A DNA stretch of 64,000 nt. Origin: Streptomyces atratus (GTDB lineage Bacteria; Actinomycetota; Actinomycetes; Streptomycetales; Streptomycetaceae). The stretch is from NCBI RefSeq assembly GCF_900119365.1, contig NZ_FPJO01000028.1, forward strand, positions 24,012-88,011, written 5' to 3'. The notes under the pieces were generated by a model that made no database searches, was not told where the DNA came from, and worked only from the letters and a program-made list of their open reading frames with translations. Below are positions 43,751 to 52,640 of this stretch, one piece after another (position 1 is the stretch's first letter; each line of letters starts with the position of its first letter). A program made the translations under genes and the position numbers.

Positions 43751-44947
43751 GTCAACACCGAGTCGTGAAGCCAGACCGCGCAAAGTCGAGTTACGACGAC
43801 GCTCCGCCTCCAGCATCTCCTGCACAGTCGCGGCCGCAAAGGTCTGGAAGCGGATCCACTCCGGCTGGTCGGCCTCGACCTCCAGGAGCAGCTCCAAGGC
43901 CCCCGGACTGTCGCCGGTCTGGTATCGGGCCTGCGCGACGTCGACCCGGTACGAAGCGGAGTGCACCGGTCGGCTGATCTCCGAGAGATCCACTTTCGCG
44001 GAGGCGGACAGCGCGGTGTCCGGCCGGCCCGTCGTCCCGGCGAGCGCCACGTTGACTCGCTGGGTCCGCACGTCGGTGACGGAGAACGCGCTGCCGTAGG
44101 CGCGGAGGGGCCCTGACTGGACAGCGGCCGACTCGGCCAGGGTCAGCAACTCCAGGGCCTGGTCGTGGTTGTCACTGCGGGCGGCCGGGGTTGCTGCGGC
44201 GATCAACAGGTTGCCGTACACAGCCAGTTGATTCGCTGTCGCCCGTCGGCGCGCAGGTTCCAGTTGGTCCGCCTTCCGCTCAGCCACGGACTGCGCCTGC
44301 TCCCAGCGGCCCTGGCGCAGCAGTACCCAGGACAAGGTGGAGACACCCATGCCTTCGAGGAGCGGATCGGAGGCTCGGGCGGCGGCGGCAAGTTGCTTCT
44401 CGACGGCGGTGTACGCCCAGTCGGGATGCCCGGACTGGGTGGAGAGGGACGCGGCCAGCTGGTAGGCAAGGGCGAGTTGCGCCCATACCTGCTCGGTGTC
44501 GTGCTGACGGGCGGTGGCCTGGCCGTCGCGGAGAAGTCCGGGCAGGACCGCGGCAAGGTGGGAGTAGTCGCCCGCCCAGTAACTGTTGGTCGCCGTCTGT
44601 ACCTGGGCGGTCCACTCTGCTGGGCTGGGCGGGTCTTCGAGGTTGTCGTCGCCGAGGACGCCCGGCAGTGAGCCAGGGTCTTGAATGGCGTCACGGAGGG
44701 CGATCAAACCGCCGCCGTCGTCGGAGAGTTGCTGGGTCACGGTGAGCTGTCCTACGAGGCGTTCCAGTTGGACATCCAAGGCACGGGCGAGTCCGCGTAA
44801 CGTGTTGATCCGCGCGGACTCCCGAACCCCCTGCTCCAGCTTGCGGATGGTGTCCACCGACACAGAGGCGCGTTGGGCGAGCTGCTCTTGGGTGATGTCA
44901 CGGAACTCGCGCAGTACGCGGATGCGGTCTCCGATGGAAACGTTCAT
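43739..44947 (-). CDS. XRE-family regulator with TPR-like C-terminal domain
   Basis: 402 residues from ATG 44947 (MNVSIGDRIRVLREFRDITQ). The N-terminal Cro/C1 helix-turn-helix contains EQLAQRASVSVDTIRKLEQG. The long helical remainder has TPR-like repeats such as PLLEGMGVSTLSWVLLRQGR. It lies directly upstream of, and codirectional with, the graspetide operon. Regulators of this architecture commonly precede ATP-grasp RiPP operons. Confidence 0.85.
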   Translation of the reverse strand: MNVSIGDRIRVLREFRDITQEQLAQRASVSVDTIRKLEQGVRESARINTLRGLARALDVQLERLVGQLTVTQQLSDDGGGLIALRDAIQDPGSLPGVLGDDNLEDPPSPAEWTAQVQTATNSYWAGDYSHLAAVLPGLLRDGQATARQHDTEQVWAQLALAYQLAASLSTQSGHPDWAYTAVEKQLAAAARASDPLLEGMGVSTLSWVLLRQGRWEQAQSVAERKADQLEPARRRATANQLAVYGNLLIAAATPAARSDNHDQALELLTLAESAAVQSGPLRAYGSAFSVTDVRTQRVNVALAGTTGRPDTALSASAKVDLSEISRPVHSASYRVDVAQARYQTGDSPGALELLLEVEADQPEWIRFQTFAAATVQEMLEAERRRNSTLRGLASRLGVDPAL

Positions 44948-45103
44948 GTGAACCCCCGCCAGAAGGTGTGTCACCACCGTACTCCGGACCCACAGAACCA
45001 CCCCCTGCTCGGCCGTAGCCGGGCAGGGGCCGCAGTGGTCATGAGCGGCGGCGGTACGGCGGCAGCCCGAAGACAGTCGGGCCAGTTCGTCTTCCCGGTG
45101 ACG

Positions 45104-45673
45104 GGACCATCCACTCGGGCGCGGAGAGCGGGGTCACCAGCTGCTGGCCCGGCACCTGTTCCGGGGCCCATCCCCGCGGGCGTAGCGAGCAGACCGTCAC
45201 CCGTGAGGGCGTCACCTACGACATGGGACCATCCCCCGGGCGCGGGGAGCAGCGCTGCCCGGCCATGGCGAGCGCCAGGCCGTGGGGACCATCCCCGCGG
45301 GCACGGGGAGCAGAGCCGACGGATGTACGCGGGCATGTCAGGGTGGGGACCATCCCCGCGGGGAGTAGATCGTCCGCGACCCCGACCGCGTCGCCGACCC
45401 GGGACCATCCCCGCGGGCGCGGGAAGCAGACGGCGGGACGCCTGGGAAAGCAGAGAGCAGTGGGACCATCCCCGCGGGCGCGGGGAGCAGAGGTGCTCCG
45501 GCTCGACCCGGATCGCCTTCACGGGACCATCCCCGCGGGCGCGGGGAGCAGAACTCCCGCTTCGACTTCCACCACGTGCGGACGGGACCATCCCCGCGGG
45601 CGCGGGGAGCAGCCCGCCAGGCCGTCGCCCAACAGCGGACCGCCGGGACCATCCCCGCGGGCGCGGGGAGCAG
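45104..45673 (-). CRISPR. CRISPR array 2, type I-E-like, 10 repeats, left half decayed
   Basis: Repeats start at 45104, 45165, 45226, 45286, 45347, 45402, 45463, 45524, 45585 and 45646. The leftmost carry substitutions or deletions: the one at 45226 lacks one base and the one at 45347 lacks six. The last three are perfect. Degeneration toward the left and the leader-like flank at the right show leftward transcription. The spacer at 45552 is nearly identical to one in array 1 (39335). No cas genes flank it. Confidence 0.95.
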
Positions 45674-45975
45674 ACTTCCTGACCTGCTGTTCTTCCCTCA
45701 GCTGAGGCGCTTTTGAAGCAGTTTCAGTAAATCCGACATCAAGCTCAAAGTTGACCTTCTTTGCCGAGATGCCGCCACCTCCGACGGAAGTAAGCCCCCT
45801 CGACTCCACCACCCCAAGGGTAGTCACGAGCCACAGCCGCCCGTGAGCCGTTCTCGGGCACGCCCCCTTGGCACCACGTCACCTCCCCTCCCCCGCCCTC
45901 CTTCCGCGCGACACGCCCCCAACCCCCCTCCCCCAGATGCACCAAAACGACCACCGCAGTGAGTAAGGTAGCCCC
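45674..45975. promoter_or_regulatory. Leader of CRISPR array 2 and parA upstream region
   Basis: The first ~160 bp are homologous to the leader of array 1. The remaining ~140 bp precede parA and should hold its promoter. A leftward CRISPR promoter and a rightward parA promoter would be back to back. No parS-like core was found here. Confidence 0.65.
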
Positions 45976-47130
45976 ATGACCGTTCCATACTCCCCCGACG
46001 ACCGGGAAAAGGTAGTCGCCAAGCTGCCAGTGGCCCTCCGCCAGGAACTCAAGGTCAGAGCAGCCGAGTTCGGCGTCGATATCAAGGACGCCGTAACGGA
46101 AGGTGTTCAGGCCTGGCGTACGGATGCCTCCGAGCGCGCCCTCGTGGACACCACCGGAGGGACCTCGTTCGCCACCTATCTCCCCGCCGGCCTCTACGGG
46201 GAGTTCAAGGAGGACTGCAAGCAGCGGGGCATCCCCTTCAATCAAGGGATCGCGCAGTCGATCCGGCTCTGGCTCGACACGCACCCCTCTCCCCGCCGCC
46301 CGGCTCGCCGGACCGGAGCGCGTCGGATCATCTTCGGCAACCAGAAGGGCGGTGTGGGCAAGACGGCTACCTCTTCCGGGGTGGCCCAGGCTCTCGCCGA
46401 GGCCGGGAATCGCGTTCTGCTCATCGACTTCGACCCGCAGGGCCACCTCACCAAGCAGCTCGGCTACGACCTGTTCGACATCGACGAGCCGAGCCTCGCC
46501 AAGTACATGCTCGGTGAGGCCAAGGACGAACTGCGCAGCCTGCTCGTCCCGATAGAGGAGGGTGTCTTCGGAGGCCGGCTGTTCATGCTGCCTGCGTGCA
46601 AAGACGCATTCCTTCTCGACGCGAAGCTCGCGACCAGCCGTTTCGTGCGGGTGAAGGAGACGGCTCTGGAGAAGGCGCTGGAGCCGCTGGAGCAGAAGTT
46701 CGACTACATCGTGGTCGACTGCCCGCCGAGCCTCGGGTACTCCATGGACACCGCTCTGTACTACTGCCGCACGCGCGAGGGCGAGGAGCCGGGTACGTCC
46801 GGCATCTTCATCCCCGTGCTGGCCGAGGACTCCTCCGCGGATGCCTACGACATGCTCTACGACCAGATCCAGGATCTGAGCGCCGACATGGACGTCGAGA
46901 TCTCGATGCTCGGCTTCATCGTCAACATGTACGACAGCCGCAAGGGCTACATCGCGACCTCCTCGCTCAACAGCTGGAAGGAGATCGGGGACCCGCCGGT
47001 CGCGGGGGTCATGCCCGAGCTCAAGGAACAGCGCGAGGCTGTGCGCGTCAAGCAGCCCCTGCTCAGTTATGCGCCGGACTGTGAGCAGTCCGAGGTCATG
47101 CGCACCGTCGCCCGGAGGATCACTTCATGA
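45976..47130 (+). CDS. parA: ParA-family plasmid partition ATPase
   Basis: 384 residues. An N-terminal ~100-residue region has ribbon-helix-helix-like sequence (KLPVALRQELKVRAAEFGVD). The deviant Walker A NQKGGVGKTATSS lies at ~121-133, followed by VLLIDFDPQGHLTKQLGYD and IVVDCPPSLGYSMDTAL. This is the large type Ia-like form with an N-terminal DNA-binding extension, often self-repressing. The stop overlaps the parB start (ATGA). It should move ParB-bound plasmid copies apart over the nucleoid. Confidence 0.9.
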   Translation: MTVPYSPDDREKVVAKLPVALRQELKVRAAEFGVDIKDAVTEGVQAWRTDASERALVDTTGGTSFATYLPAGLYGEFKEDCKQRGIPFNQGIAQSIRLWLDTHPSPRRPARRTGARRIIFGNQKGGVGKTATSSGVAQALAEAGNRVLLIDFDPQGHLTKQLGYDLFDIDEPSLAKYMLGEAKDELRSLLVPIEEGVFGGRLFMLPACKDAFLLDAKLATSRFVRVKETALEKALEPLEQKFDYIVVDCPPSLGYSMDTALYYCRTREGEEPGTSGIFIPVLAEDSSADAYDMLYDQIQDLSADMDVEISMLGFIVNMYDSRKGYIATSSLNSWKEIGDPPVAGVMPELKEQREAVRVKQPLLSYAPDCEQSEVMRTVARRITS

Positions 47131-48449
47131 GCGTCGCCGACCGGCTCGGCACGGGTTCGTCCTTTGGCAGCGTGCCGCGCGGCCGCAGCGCCCGCGGCAG
47201 GGCCAAGGCCCTTGTCCAGGGAGACGTCCCGGCGTACGAGCTCCAGCGCCTGCGTCTTGCCGAGGTCTCGCCCACTCCGCTCAACCCCCGGCGCAACTTC
47301 GGTTCGGACGACGACCTGACGCGCTTCGGGGAGGAGCTGCGTACCGCGCAGCTCGCCGCCTGCGTGGCTGTGTCCCGGGATGCCTACCTCAGGCTCTGGC
47401 CCGAGCACGAGGACACGATCGGCAGCTGCGCCTTTGTGCTGGTCAACGGTGAGCGCCGCTACCGCAGCGCCCTGCATGTGGCGCTCGACGTGCTGGACTT
47501 CGTCGTACGCGACGATCTGGCGGCCTCCCGCGAGGAGTTTGTCGACCATCTCCTCAAGGAGAACCTGGAGCGCGAGGACTTCGACGTCGTCGAGCGGGCC
47601 CGCGGTGTGCTGGAGCTCGTCCGGGTGTGCAGCGAGGAGTCGGAGAAGGGCGCGCGGACACGTGCGGCCAAGCGCCTGGGGCGCGACCGTTCGTGGGTGA
47701 CCAACCAGCTCGCTCTCCTGGAGCTGCCCGATGAACTGCAGACGATGCTCAGCCGGGGCTCGCTGCCCGAGCGTGACGGCAGGCTGCTCGCGCGCCGGCT
47801 GAAGGACGAGCCGGGGCTGGACGGGGCATCGCTGCTCTCCTACTTGAAGGACACCCGGGAGCAGGAGGCCCGGGTCCGTGACGAGGAGAAGGCTCTGCTG
47901 CAGCAGGCCAGGCAGCAGAAGCAGGTGCCCGCTCCTCAACCTCCCCTGGACGATGCGGGCACGGCGAGCACCGCCACGCCTGACGAGGCACCGGCAGCAG
48001 GCACCGGCGGGCTGCCGGACGGTTTGTTGTCCGCGGACAACAAACCGCTGGACAGCGTGACGCCGGGTCGCGTGTTGTCCGCGGACAACACGCTGCAGGA
48101 GGAATCGGCAGCGGATGCGTCCGGCTCTGCCGCCTCTCCCCCGCCCGCGGGTGCGGCCGCCGTGTTGTCCGCGGACAACAAACTCGAGGCTCCCGGCAGC
48201 GCCGGCCACTCCCCCGCCCTCTCGGCACCACAGTCCGGAGATGTCCCCGCCCACGCCACCGTGTTGTCCGCGGACAACACGCACGCGGCCTCAGCGGAGG
48301 ACGGGGGCCAGGGTTCCGGGGACGGACGAAGCCGCCTCCTGGTGCGTCAGCTCGGGACATCGGTGAGGGAACAGGCCCGTACTCTCGCGGCCGGTCTGAC
48401 ACCGGACGAGCTCTCGCAGTTGCTCGGAGAACTTCGCGCCTACGTATGA
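47127..48449 (+). CDS. parB: ParB-family centromere-binding protein carrying embedded parS-like sites
   Basis: 440 residues. The ParB N-terminal domain begins LRLAEVSPTPLNPRRNFGSD and has LVNGERRYRSAL, the GERR box of CTPase-type ParB. The HTH region is AKRLGRDRSWVTNQLALLEL. Residues ~300-385 form a low-complexity linker in which LSADN occurs four times, each encoded by a GTTGTCCGCGGACAAC palindrome. A C-terminal helical segment (RQLGTSVREQARTLAAGLTP) probably dimerises. It overlaps parA and should load on parS sites and spread. Confidence 0.9.
   Translation: MSVADRLGTGSSFGSVPRGRSARGRAKALVQGDVPAYELQRLRLAEVSPTPLNPRRNFGSDDDLTRFGEELRTAQLAACVAVSRDAYLRLWPEHEDTIGSCAFVLVNGERRYRSALHVALDVLDFVVRDDLAASREEFVDHLLKENLEREDFDVVERARGVLELVRVCSEESEKGARTRAAKRLGRDRSWVTNQLALLELPDELQTMLSRGSLPERDGRLLARRLKDEPGLDGASLLSYLKDTREQEARVRDEEKALLQQARQQKQVPAPQPPLDDAGTASTATPDEAPAAGTGGLPDGLLSADNKPLDSVTPGRVLSADNTLQEESAADASGSAASPPPAGAAAVLSADNKLEAPGSAGHSPALSAPQSGDVPAHATVLSADNTHAASAEDGGQGSGDGRSRLLVRQLGTSVREQARTLAAGLTPDELSQLLGELRAYV
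48021..48280. promoter_or_regulatory. Cluster of four parS-like palindromes inside parB
   Basis: Cores GTTGTCCGCGGACAAC lie at 48026-48041, 48074-48089, 48164-48179 and 48263-48278. Flanks extend the symmetry differently at each site (GGTTT/AAACC at the first, CGT/ACG or GT/AC at others). The spacing is 48, 90 and 99 bp, all multiples of three, so each encodes LSADN. Confidence 0.8.
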
Positions 48450-48592
48450 CCTGTGACCTGCCTGGTGGGTGTGTCGCCGAGGGGGCTCGTACCGCCCGGC
48501 TCACACCCACCGGGGCCGCTGGAAGTCATGTCCTGTGCCATCGAACCTTGAGCGTGTGCCATTGAAGTTTGAGTGGCGTGGATCACTAGAGA

Positions 48593-49318
48593 TCATGGAC
48601 GTCGTGCCATGAAGACGAATTCTCTTCCTGGGCGGTCGGGCGCATCGCGAACGTCTTCCACCACGTATCCGTGCGCGACCAGGTCCTGCTCGACTTCCTC
48701 TCGCTCCCGGAAACGCAACGTCGAATCCGACGTGAGCACCTGTCCGTCCGCAGCGAACCCGTAGGTCCAGCGGAATGTCACGAGGGGCAAGCTCACCTCG
48801 ATCAGCTGGACCCAGGTCTCGACGGAGCCGACGCCTGGGATCTCTGTCACGCGATAGGAGTTCTCGCGGGTCCACTCTTCCCAGGCGCGTCTGGCAGGGG
48901 CGCGGGTCTCGAAGACCAGATGCCCGCCGGGCCGTAGTGCTTCGTAGGCCCCCTGTAGCGTCTTCTGCCACGTATACGGGTCAGCGATGGCCTGGGCAAC
49001 ATTCGCTGTCATCGTCGCGAGGTCAACCTGGAGCGGGGGGAGGTCTGTCGCGTCACCGCAGATCCAGCGCACTCGTTCACTGCCCAGTTTGGTCCGAGCG
49101 ACGTCGATGGACGCAAGGGCGGGATCGACGCCGACGACCTCGATCCCGCGGTCAGCCAGGAGAAGTGCGAACACCCCTGTGCCACAGCCGATGTCCAGCG
49201 CTCGGCGTGCCCCGAACTCTTCTGTGATCCGGAGGTAGGCATCGAGGTCGCCGCGGTCGGGGTCGAGCGGATCGTAGATCGCGGCGAGCCGTGGATGCGC
49301 GAAGCAGTCGTCAGCCAT
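48593..49318 (-). CDS. Class I SAM-dependent methyltransferase
   Basis: 241 residues from ATG 49318 (MADDCFAHPRLAAIYDPLDP); the frame extends to 49432 but this start fits family length. The SAM site is RRALDIGCGTGVFALLLADR and the acidic strand VVGVDPALASIDVA; VRWICGDATDLPPL follows. A C-terminal beta-rich part closes the fold. The substrate is a small molecule of unknown nature. The gene is divergent from the RmlD-like gene, with about 130 bp between the starts. Confidence 0.85.
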   Translation of the reverse strand: MADDCFAHPRLAAIYDPLDPDRGDLDAYLRITEEFGARRALDIGCGTGVFALLLADRGIEVVGVDPALASIDVARTKLGSERVRWICGDATDLPPLQVDLATMTANVAQAIADPYTWQKTLQGAYEALRPGGHLVFETRAPARRAWEEWTRENSYRVTEIPGVGSVETWVQLIEVSLPLVTFRWTYGFAADGQVLTSDSTLRFREREEVEQDLVAHGYVVEDVRDAPDRPGREFVFMARRP

Positions 49319-49452
49319 GCGGCCGAACATACCCAGGCCAAACTCCCCGAGCCGGTCAACTTCGATAGCACAGGACAAGTTGATCTGTCGCAGCAAAGGT
49401 TGAGTATTCTCAGCGAAGTCTGCATGGCTCACGGATCGTCTACCGTGTCGGC

Positions 49453-50280
49453 ATGACGGTCCTGATCGTTGGCGGCAGCGGATTCCTAGGCACTGAGCTC
49501 ACCCGTCAGGCGGTAGCGGCCGGGCGGGCGACGGCTGCGACCTTCACGACCGCCCCCGGCAGCGTTCCGCAGGCCACATGGCATGCCCTCGACCTGCGGG
49601 AAGCCGAGCGCGTCGAAGCGGTCGTGGTTGAGGTGAACCCGCACCTCGTCATCAACGCGACCAGCAGCATGGCTGATTGGGCTGTTACGGCCGAGGGCCC
49701 CGCCCGCCTGGCGATGGCTGCTGCGAAGTTGGGATGCCGCCTGGTCCATGTATCCAGCGACGCGGTGTTCTCCGGCGCCCGCATCCATTACGACGAATCC
49801 TGTCCTCCCGACCCTGTCACCCCCTACGGCGCCGCGAAGGCGGCAGCGGAGACAGGTGTCCGCCTGCTCGCCCCAAACGCCGTCATCGCCCGCACCTCGC
49901 TGATCATCGGTGGCGCGCGGTCCGTGCATGTTCGCCTTGTGCACGACCTCGCCGCCGGTGAGCGCGAAGGGGTTCTGTTCACCGACGACATCCGCTGCCC
50001 GGTGCACGTCGCCGATCTGGCCGCTGCCCTGCTGGAACTCGGGTCCTCCGACGCACACGGTGTGCACCATCTCGCGGGCGCTGACGCCGTCAGCCGTCAC
50101 GAACTCGGCGTGCTCATCGCCAAGCGCGACGGGCTCGCCCCCTCCCGACTGCCGAAGGGACTCCGGGCCGGGACCGCACTTCCCGGGGCACTCGACGTGC
50201 GCCTCGACAGTCGCGCAACCCAGCGCCAGCTGCACACCACGCTGCGCGGCGCCCGTCAGTTCCTCGCCGCCGGGGCCTAA
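49453..50280 (+). CDS. RmlD-like NAD(P)-dependent sugar-nucleotide reductase
   Basis: 275 residues of the extended SDR type. The dinucleotide site is VLIVGGSGFLGTELTRQA. The serine region is RLVHVSSDAVFSGA and the catalytic pair is in TPYGAAKAAAET (YxxxK). RmlD reduces dTDP-4-keto-rhamnose, but plasmid relatives act on various substrates. No other sugar genes are nearby. The gene is complete. Confidence 0.8.
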   Translation: MTVLIVGGSGFLGTELTRQAVAAGRATAATFTTAPGSVPQATWHALDLREAERVEAVVVEVNPHLVINATSSMADWAVTAEGPARLAMAAAKLGCRLVHVSSDAVFSGARIHYDESCPPDPVTPYGAAKAAAETGVRLLAPNAVIARTSLIIGGARSVHVRLVHDLAAGEREGVLFTDDIRCPVHVADLAAALLELGSSDAHGVHHLAGADAVSRHELGVLIAKRDGLAPSRLPKGLRAGTALPGALDVRLDSRATQRQLHTTLRGARQFLAAGA

Positions 50281-50628
50281 CAGCCCGGTAGCCACGCTCA
50301 GGCTTCGATGCGACGAGGTTGCCGGGATGGCCGCAGTTCAGAGGCCCTGTAGAGCCCTGCGCGGGTGCTCGCAACACAACCGCGCGCGGCGAGAGCGGGC
50401 AACGGACTGCCCCTCCTGCCGTTCAACGCAACGCTCTGACCTGCGCGCTCGACCATCGGTGAGAAGGAGTGCCGGTCACCAGCCTTCACTGAGAATCGAT
50501 CACCCTTCGCTGCGAGAGATCACAAGTCACAGCGACACGCCGACGGTTTCCCTTCCTTCGCCCCGCTGAAACGCTACAGTCCCATCTATCGTTTCCTATC
50601 GCTTTCATGTTGACGGACGGGACTACTG
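50281..50628. other. Noncoding region before the replication genes
   Basis: No convincing ORF. Just upstream of the HTH gene there is an AT-richer stretch with two similar motifs (ATCGTTTCC, ATCGCTTTC), probably promoter elements. Confidence 0.4.
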
Positions 50629-50904
50629 ATGACCGACATGCTGCAGGCGGTCGACGCGCTGCTGAGGCGTCCGGCCGACCTTCCTCCGCCACATCTGCGC
50701 GCCAGCCTGCGCAAGGCGGACCAGCTCACGCAGGCACAGGTCGCGGAGGTACTGAATGTGACTCCTCTGGCGGTGCTGCGCTGGGAGAACGGTCAGTCGG
50801 AGCCGCGGGGGGTACGCCGCAAGGCGTATGCCCGGCTGATGCGGGGGCTGGCCGAAAAGCATCCGACCGTAGCCCCTGACTTCGCCGCGTCGTTGGCCGA
50901 CTAG
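50629..50904 (+). CDS. Small XRE-family HTH regulator upstream of rep
   Basis: 91 residues: MTDMLQAVDALLRRPADLPP, then LRKADQLTQAQVAEVLNVTP and LAVLRWENGQSEPRGVRRK. This is a standard Cro/C1 helix-turn-helix. Its place upstream of the replication initiator suggests control of copy number or rep transcription. It is complete. Confidence 0.8.
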   Translation: MTDMLQAVDALLRRPADLPPPHLRASLRKADQLTQAQVAEVLNVTPLAVLRWENGQSEPRGVRRKAYARLMRGLAEKHPTVAPDFAASLAD

Positions 50905-51212
50905 CGCGCAACGCACCGGAAGGAAGACGAGACCCATGCCTCAACAACCCCCGTAAAAGCTGAAGCCGCCCCTGTCGCCACAACAGGAACGGCTTCCCAG
51001 CAGTTACGACTCCACAAGGCCAAACCAAACCCGAGTCGTAAGCAGCGCGGTGACCGCGCCGGGTGTTCCCCGTGGGCTGTGCCCCCGTGGTCACCTATCG
51101 GACAGAATAAGCGACTCGACTCCCGGAAGCCATGAGGGCCCGGAAACAGAGTTCTGCGGAACTGGTCACAGCGCTTCTGCGACTCCCCCATATCCAGGGG
51201 AGAACCACCCTC
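50905..51212. promoter_or_regulatory. Upstream region of rep with two inverted repeats
   Basis: TTACGACTC (51004-51012) and GAGTCGTAA (51033-51041) form an inverted repeat. GGTGACC (about 51048) and GGTCACC (about 51089) form another. These could attenuate rep expression or bind the upstream HTH protein. Confidence 0.45.
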
Positions 51213-51332
51213 ATGTACGACGTGTACCGCCCTCACCGCGCCCCGGTCACGGGACCCTTCCGTCCCGCCAGGCCCCCTCTCACAGCGCCTGTGTGCCCCA
51301 CCCGCCTTCTCGCCACGGAGGTGGAGCTGTGA
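51213..51332 (+). CDS. Possible 39-residue leader ORF coupled to rep
   Basis: From ATG 51213, after GGGGAG, the frame reads MYDVYRPHRAPVTGPFRPAR and ends at TGA 51330-51332, which overlaps the rep GTG (GTGA). Coupling of this kind often sets replication-protein dosage. The peptide itself has no recognised domain, and the frame could start earlier. Confidence 0.4.
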   Translation: MYDVYRPHRAPVTGPFRPARPPLTAPVCPTRLLATEVEL

Positions 51333-52471
51333 GCCCCGCACGGTCTCCCCAGGGCCTCAGGGAGACATGGGCACGGGCCGTCGAGCCCGAGCCGTCGGTC
51401 ACCATCACGGACGAGACCTTCTTCGGTCATGGCTGGCAGCCGATGACCATCGCGGTGCTCCAGGCCATCTGGTTCCTGCCCGCCGGTGAGGAATTCGGCG
51501 TCGACGAGCTCGTCGGCTGGTTCCGCGCTCTCGGGTGGAAGAGCGCCAACGGCCGGCCCCTGGGCGAGGACGCCGTACGCCGTGAGCTCGCCCTGATCCG
51601 CAAGGCCGGGTACATCCGCGCCTACCGGCTGCGCGGCGAGGGAGGACAGATCGCGGGCATGCGCTACGAGATCTCCAAGCGGCCGAAACCCCCTCAGGAA
51701 CAGATCGAGGTCGTACCTGCCGATTCCACAAAACCGCAGGTCGCACCACATGCCTCCAATGACCGGGTGTGGTCGAAGACCGGTGTGGACAAAACGGAAA
51801 ACCGCAGGTCGCACCATGTGCCTCCAATGACCGGGCGTGGTGATTCACCAGACCTGGCTGACCAGGCAAAACCGCAGGTCGCACCATGTGCCTCCAATGG
51901 CGGTTTCCCCCCCGTACCCCCCCCGGAGGAGGTGGATACCTCCTCCCCCAGCCCCCTCACGCCTCTCCCGGAACTTGCTTCCGACCGTGACGCCGCTGCG
52001 CGGGCGGCGGAGGAGGGGGCTGTGGCAGCCACGCCGGAACAGCTCGCCGCCGCGGTTGAGTTCCTTCAGGAACTTCCGGGGCCCTGGGCCGTGGGCAGGG
52101 TGACCGCACAGCGCTACGCACCGCTGCTCGTCGAAAGCGCTACGGCTCAGGGCTGGGAGCTGGATGACTTCCTTGCTGCCGAACTGACGAAGAACCCGGG
52201 CGGGGCCCACAACCCCCAGGCAGCTCTGAAGACCCGGATCCGGGACCTCGTCCGGCGCAGGCGCACGCGAACGGTGCCTGCCCAGGCAGATCCGCCCGCC
52301 CACGCCTACGCCCAGTCCCCGGTGGCCGAGGTTCCCCCGTACTGCCGCCATCTCGACTGCGACGAGGTCAGCCGCCTGCGCAGCGGCACCGACTCCAACG
52401 GGCTGCTCCAGGTGAGCCCGTGCCCCGAATGCCACCCCAGCAGAGCCGGAAAGTCACACACGCCCGCCTGA
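51329..52471 (+). CDS. Plasmid replication initiator, pSLA2 Rep1-like, with internal iterons
   Basis: 380 residues from GTG 51329 with RBS GGAGG. Residues ~25-115 look like a winged helix (FFGHGWQPMTIAVLQAIWFL, FGVDELVGWFRALGWKSANG, AVRRELALIRKAGYIRAYRL). The middle is low complexity and is where three iterons lie. The C terminus has a possible zinc motif (CRHLDCDE...CPECHPS). Rep1 of pSLA2 likewise binds iterons inside its own gene and is followed by a DnaB-like Rep2. Order and layout match. Confidence 0.7.
   Translation: MSPARSPQGLRETWARAVEPEPSVTITDETFFGHGWQPMTIAVLQAIWFLPAGEEFGVDELVGWFRALGWKSANGRPLGEDAVRRELALIRKAGYIRAYRLRGEGGQIAGMRYEISKRPKPPQEQIEVVPADSTKPQVAPHASNDRVWSKTGVDKTENRRSHHVPPMTGRGDSPDLADQAKPQVAPCASNGGFPPVPPPEEVDTSSPSPLTPLPELASDRDAAARAAEEGAVAATPEQLAAAVEFLQELPGPWAVGRVTAQRYAPLLVESATAQGWELDDFLAAELTKNPGGAHNPQAALKTRIRDLVRRRRTRTVPAQADPPAHAYAQSPVAEVPPYCRHLDCDEVSRLRSGTDSNGLLQVSPCPECHPSRAGKSHTPA
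51730..51904. repeat. Three ~36-bp iterons inside rep, probable replication origin
   Basis: Copies start at 51730, 51798 and 51868. Each begins AAAACCGCAGGTCGCACCA and ends TGCCTCCAATG(A/G)C. The first two continue with ACCGGG(T/C)GTGG. They are nearly identical despite encoding different reading frames, so DNA rather than protein sequence is conserved. Confidence 0.8.
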
Positions 52472-52640
52472 AGGCCTGTGAGAGGTCTGGATAAGAGATT
52501 GCCCGTGACGCCCCCTCAAAGCCCTCCAGAGGGCCTCCTGGAGGCTTGCAAGGGGTCAGTGATCGAATCCGTATCGCCACGCAATTGACCCAACCGGCCC
52601 ACACACACCCGTATGCCAACAGCCGACGGAGCCCGCGCAC

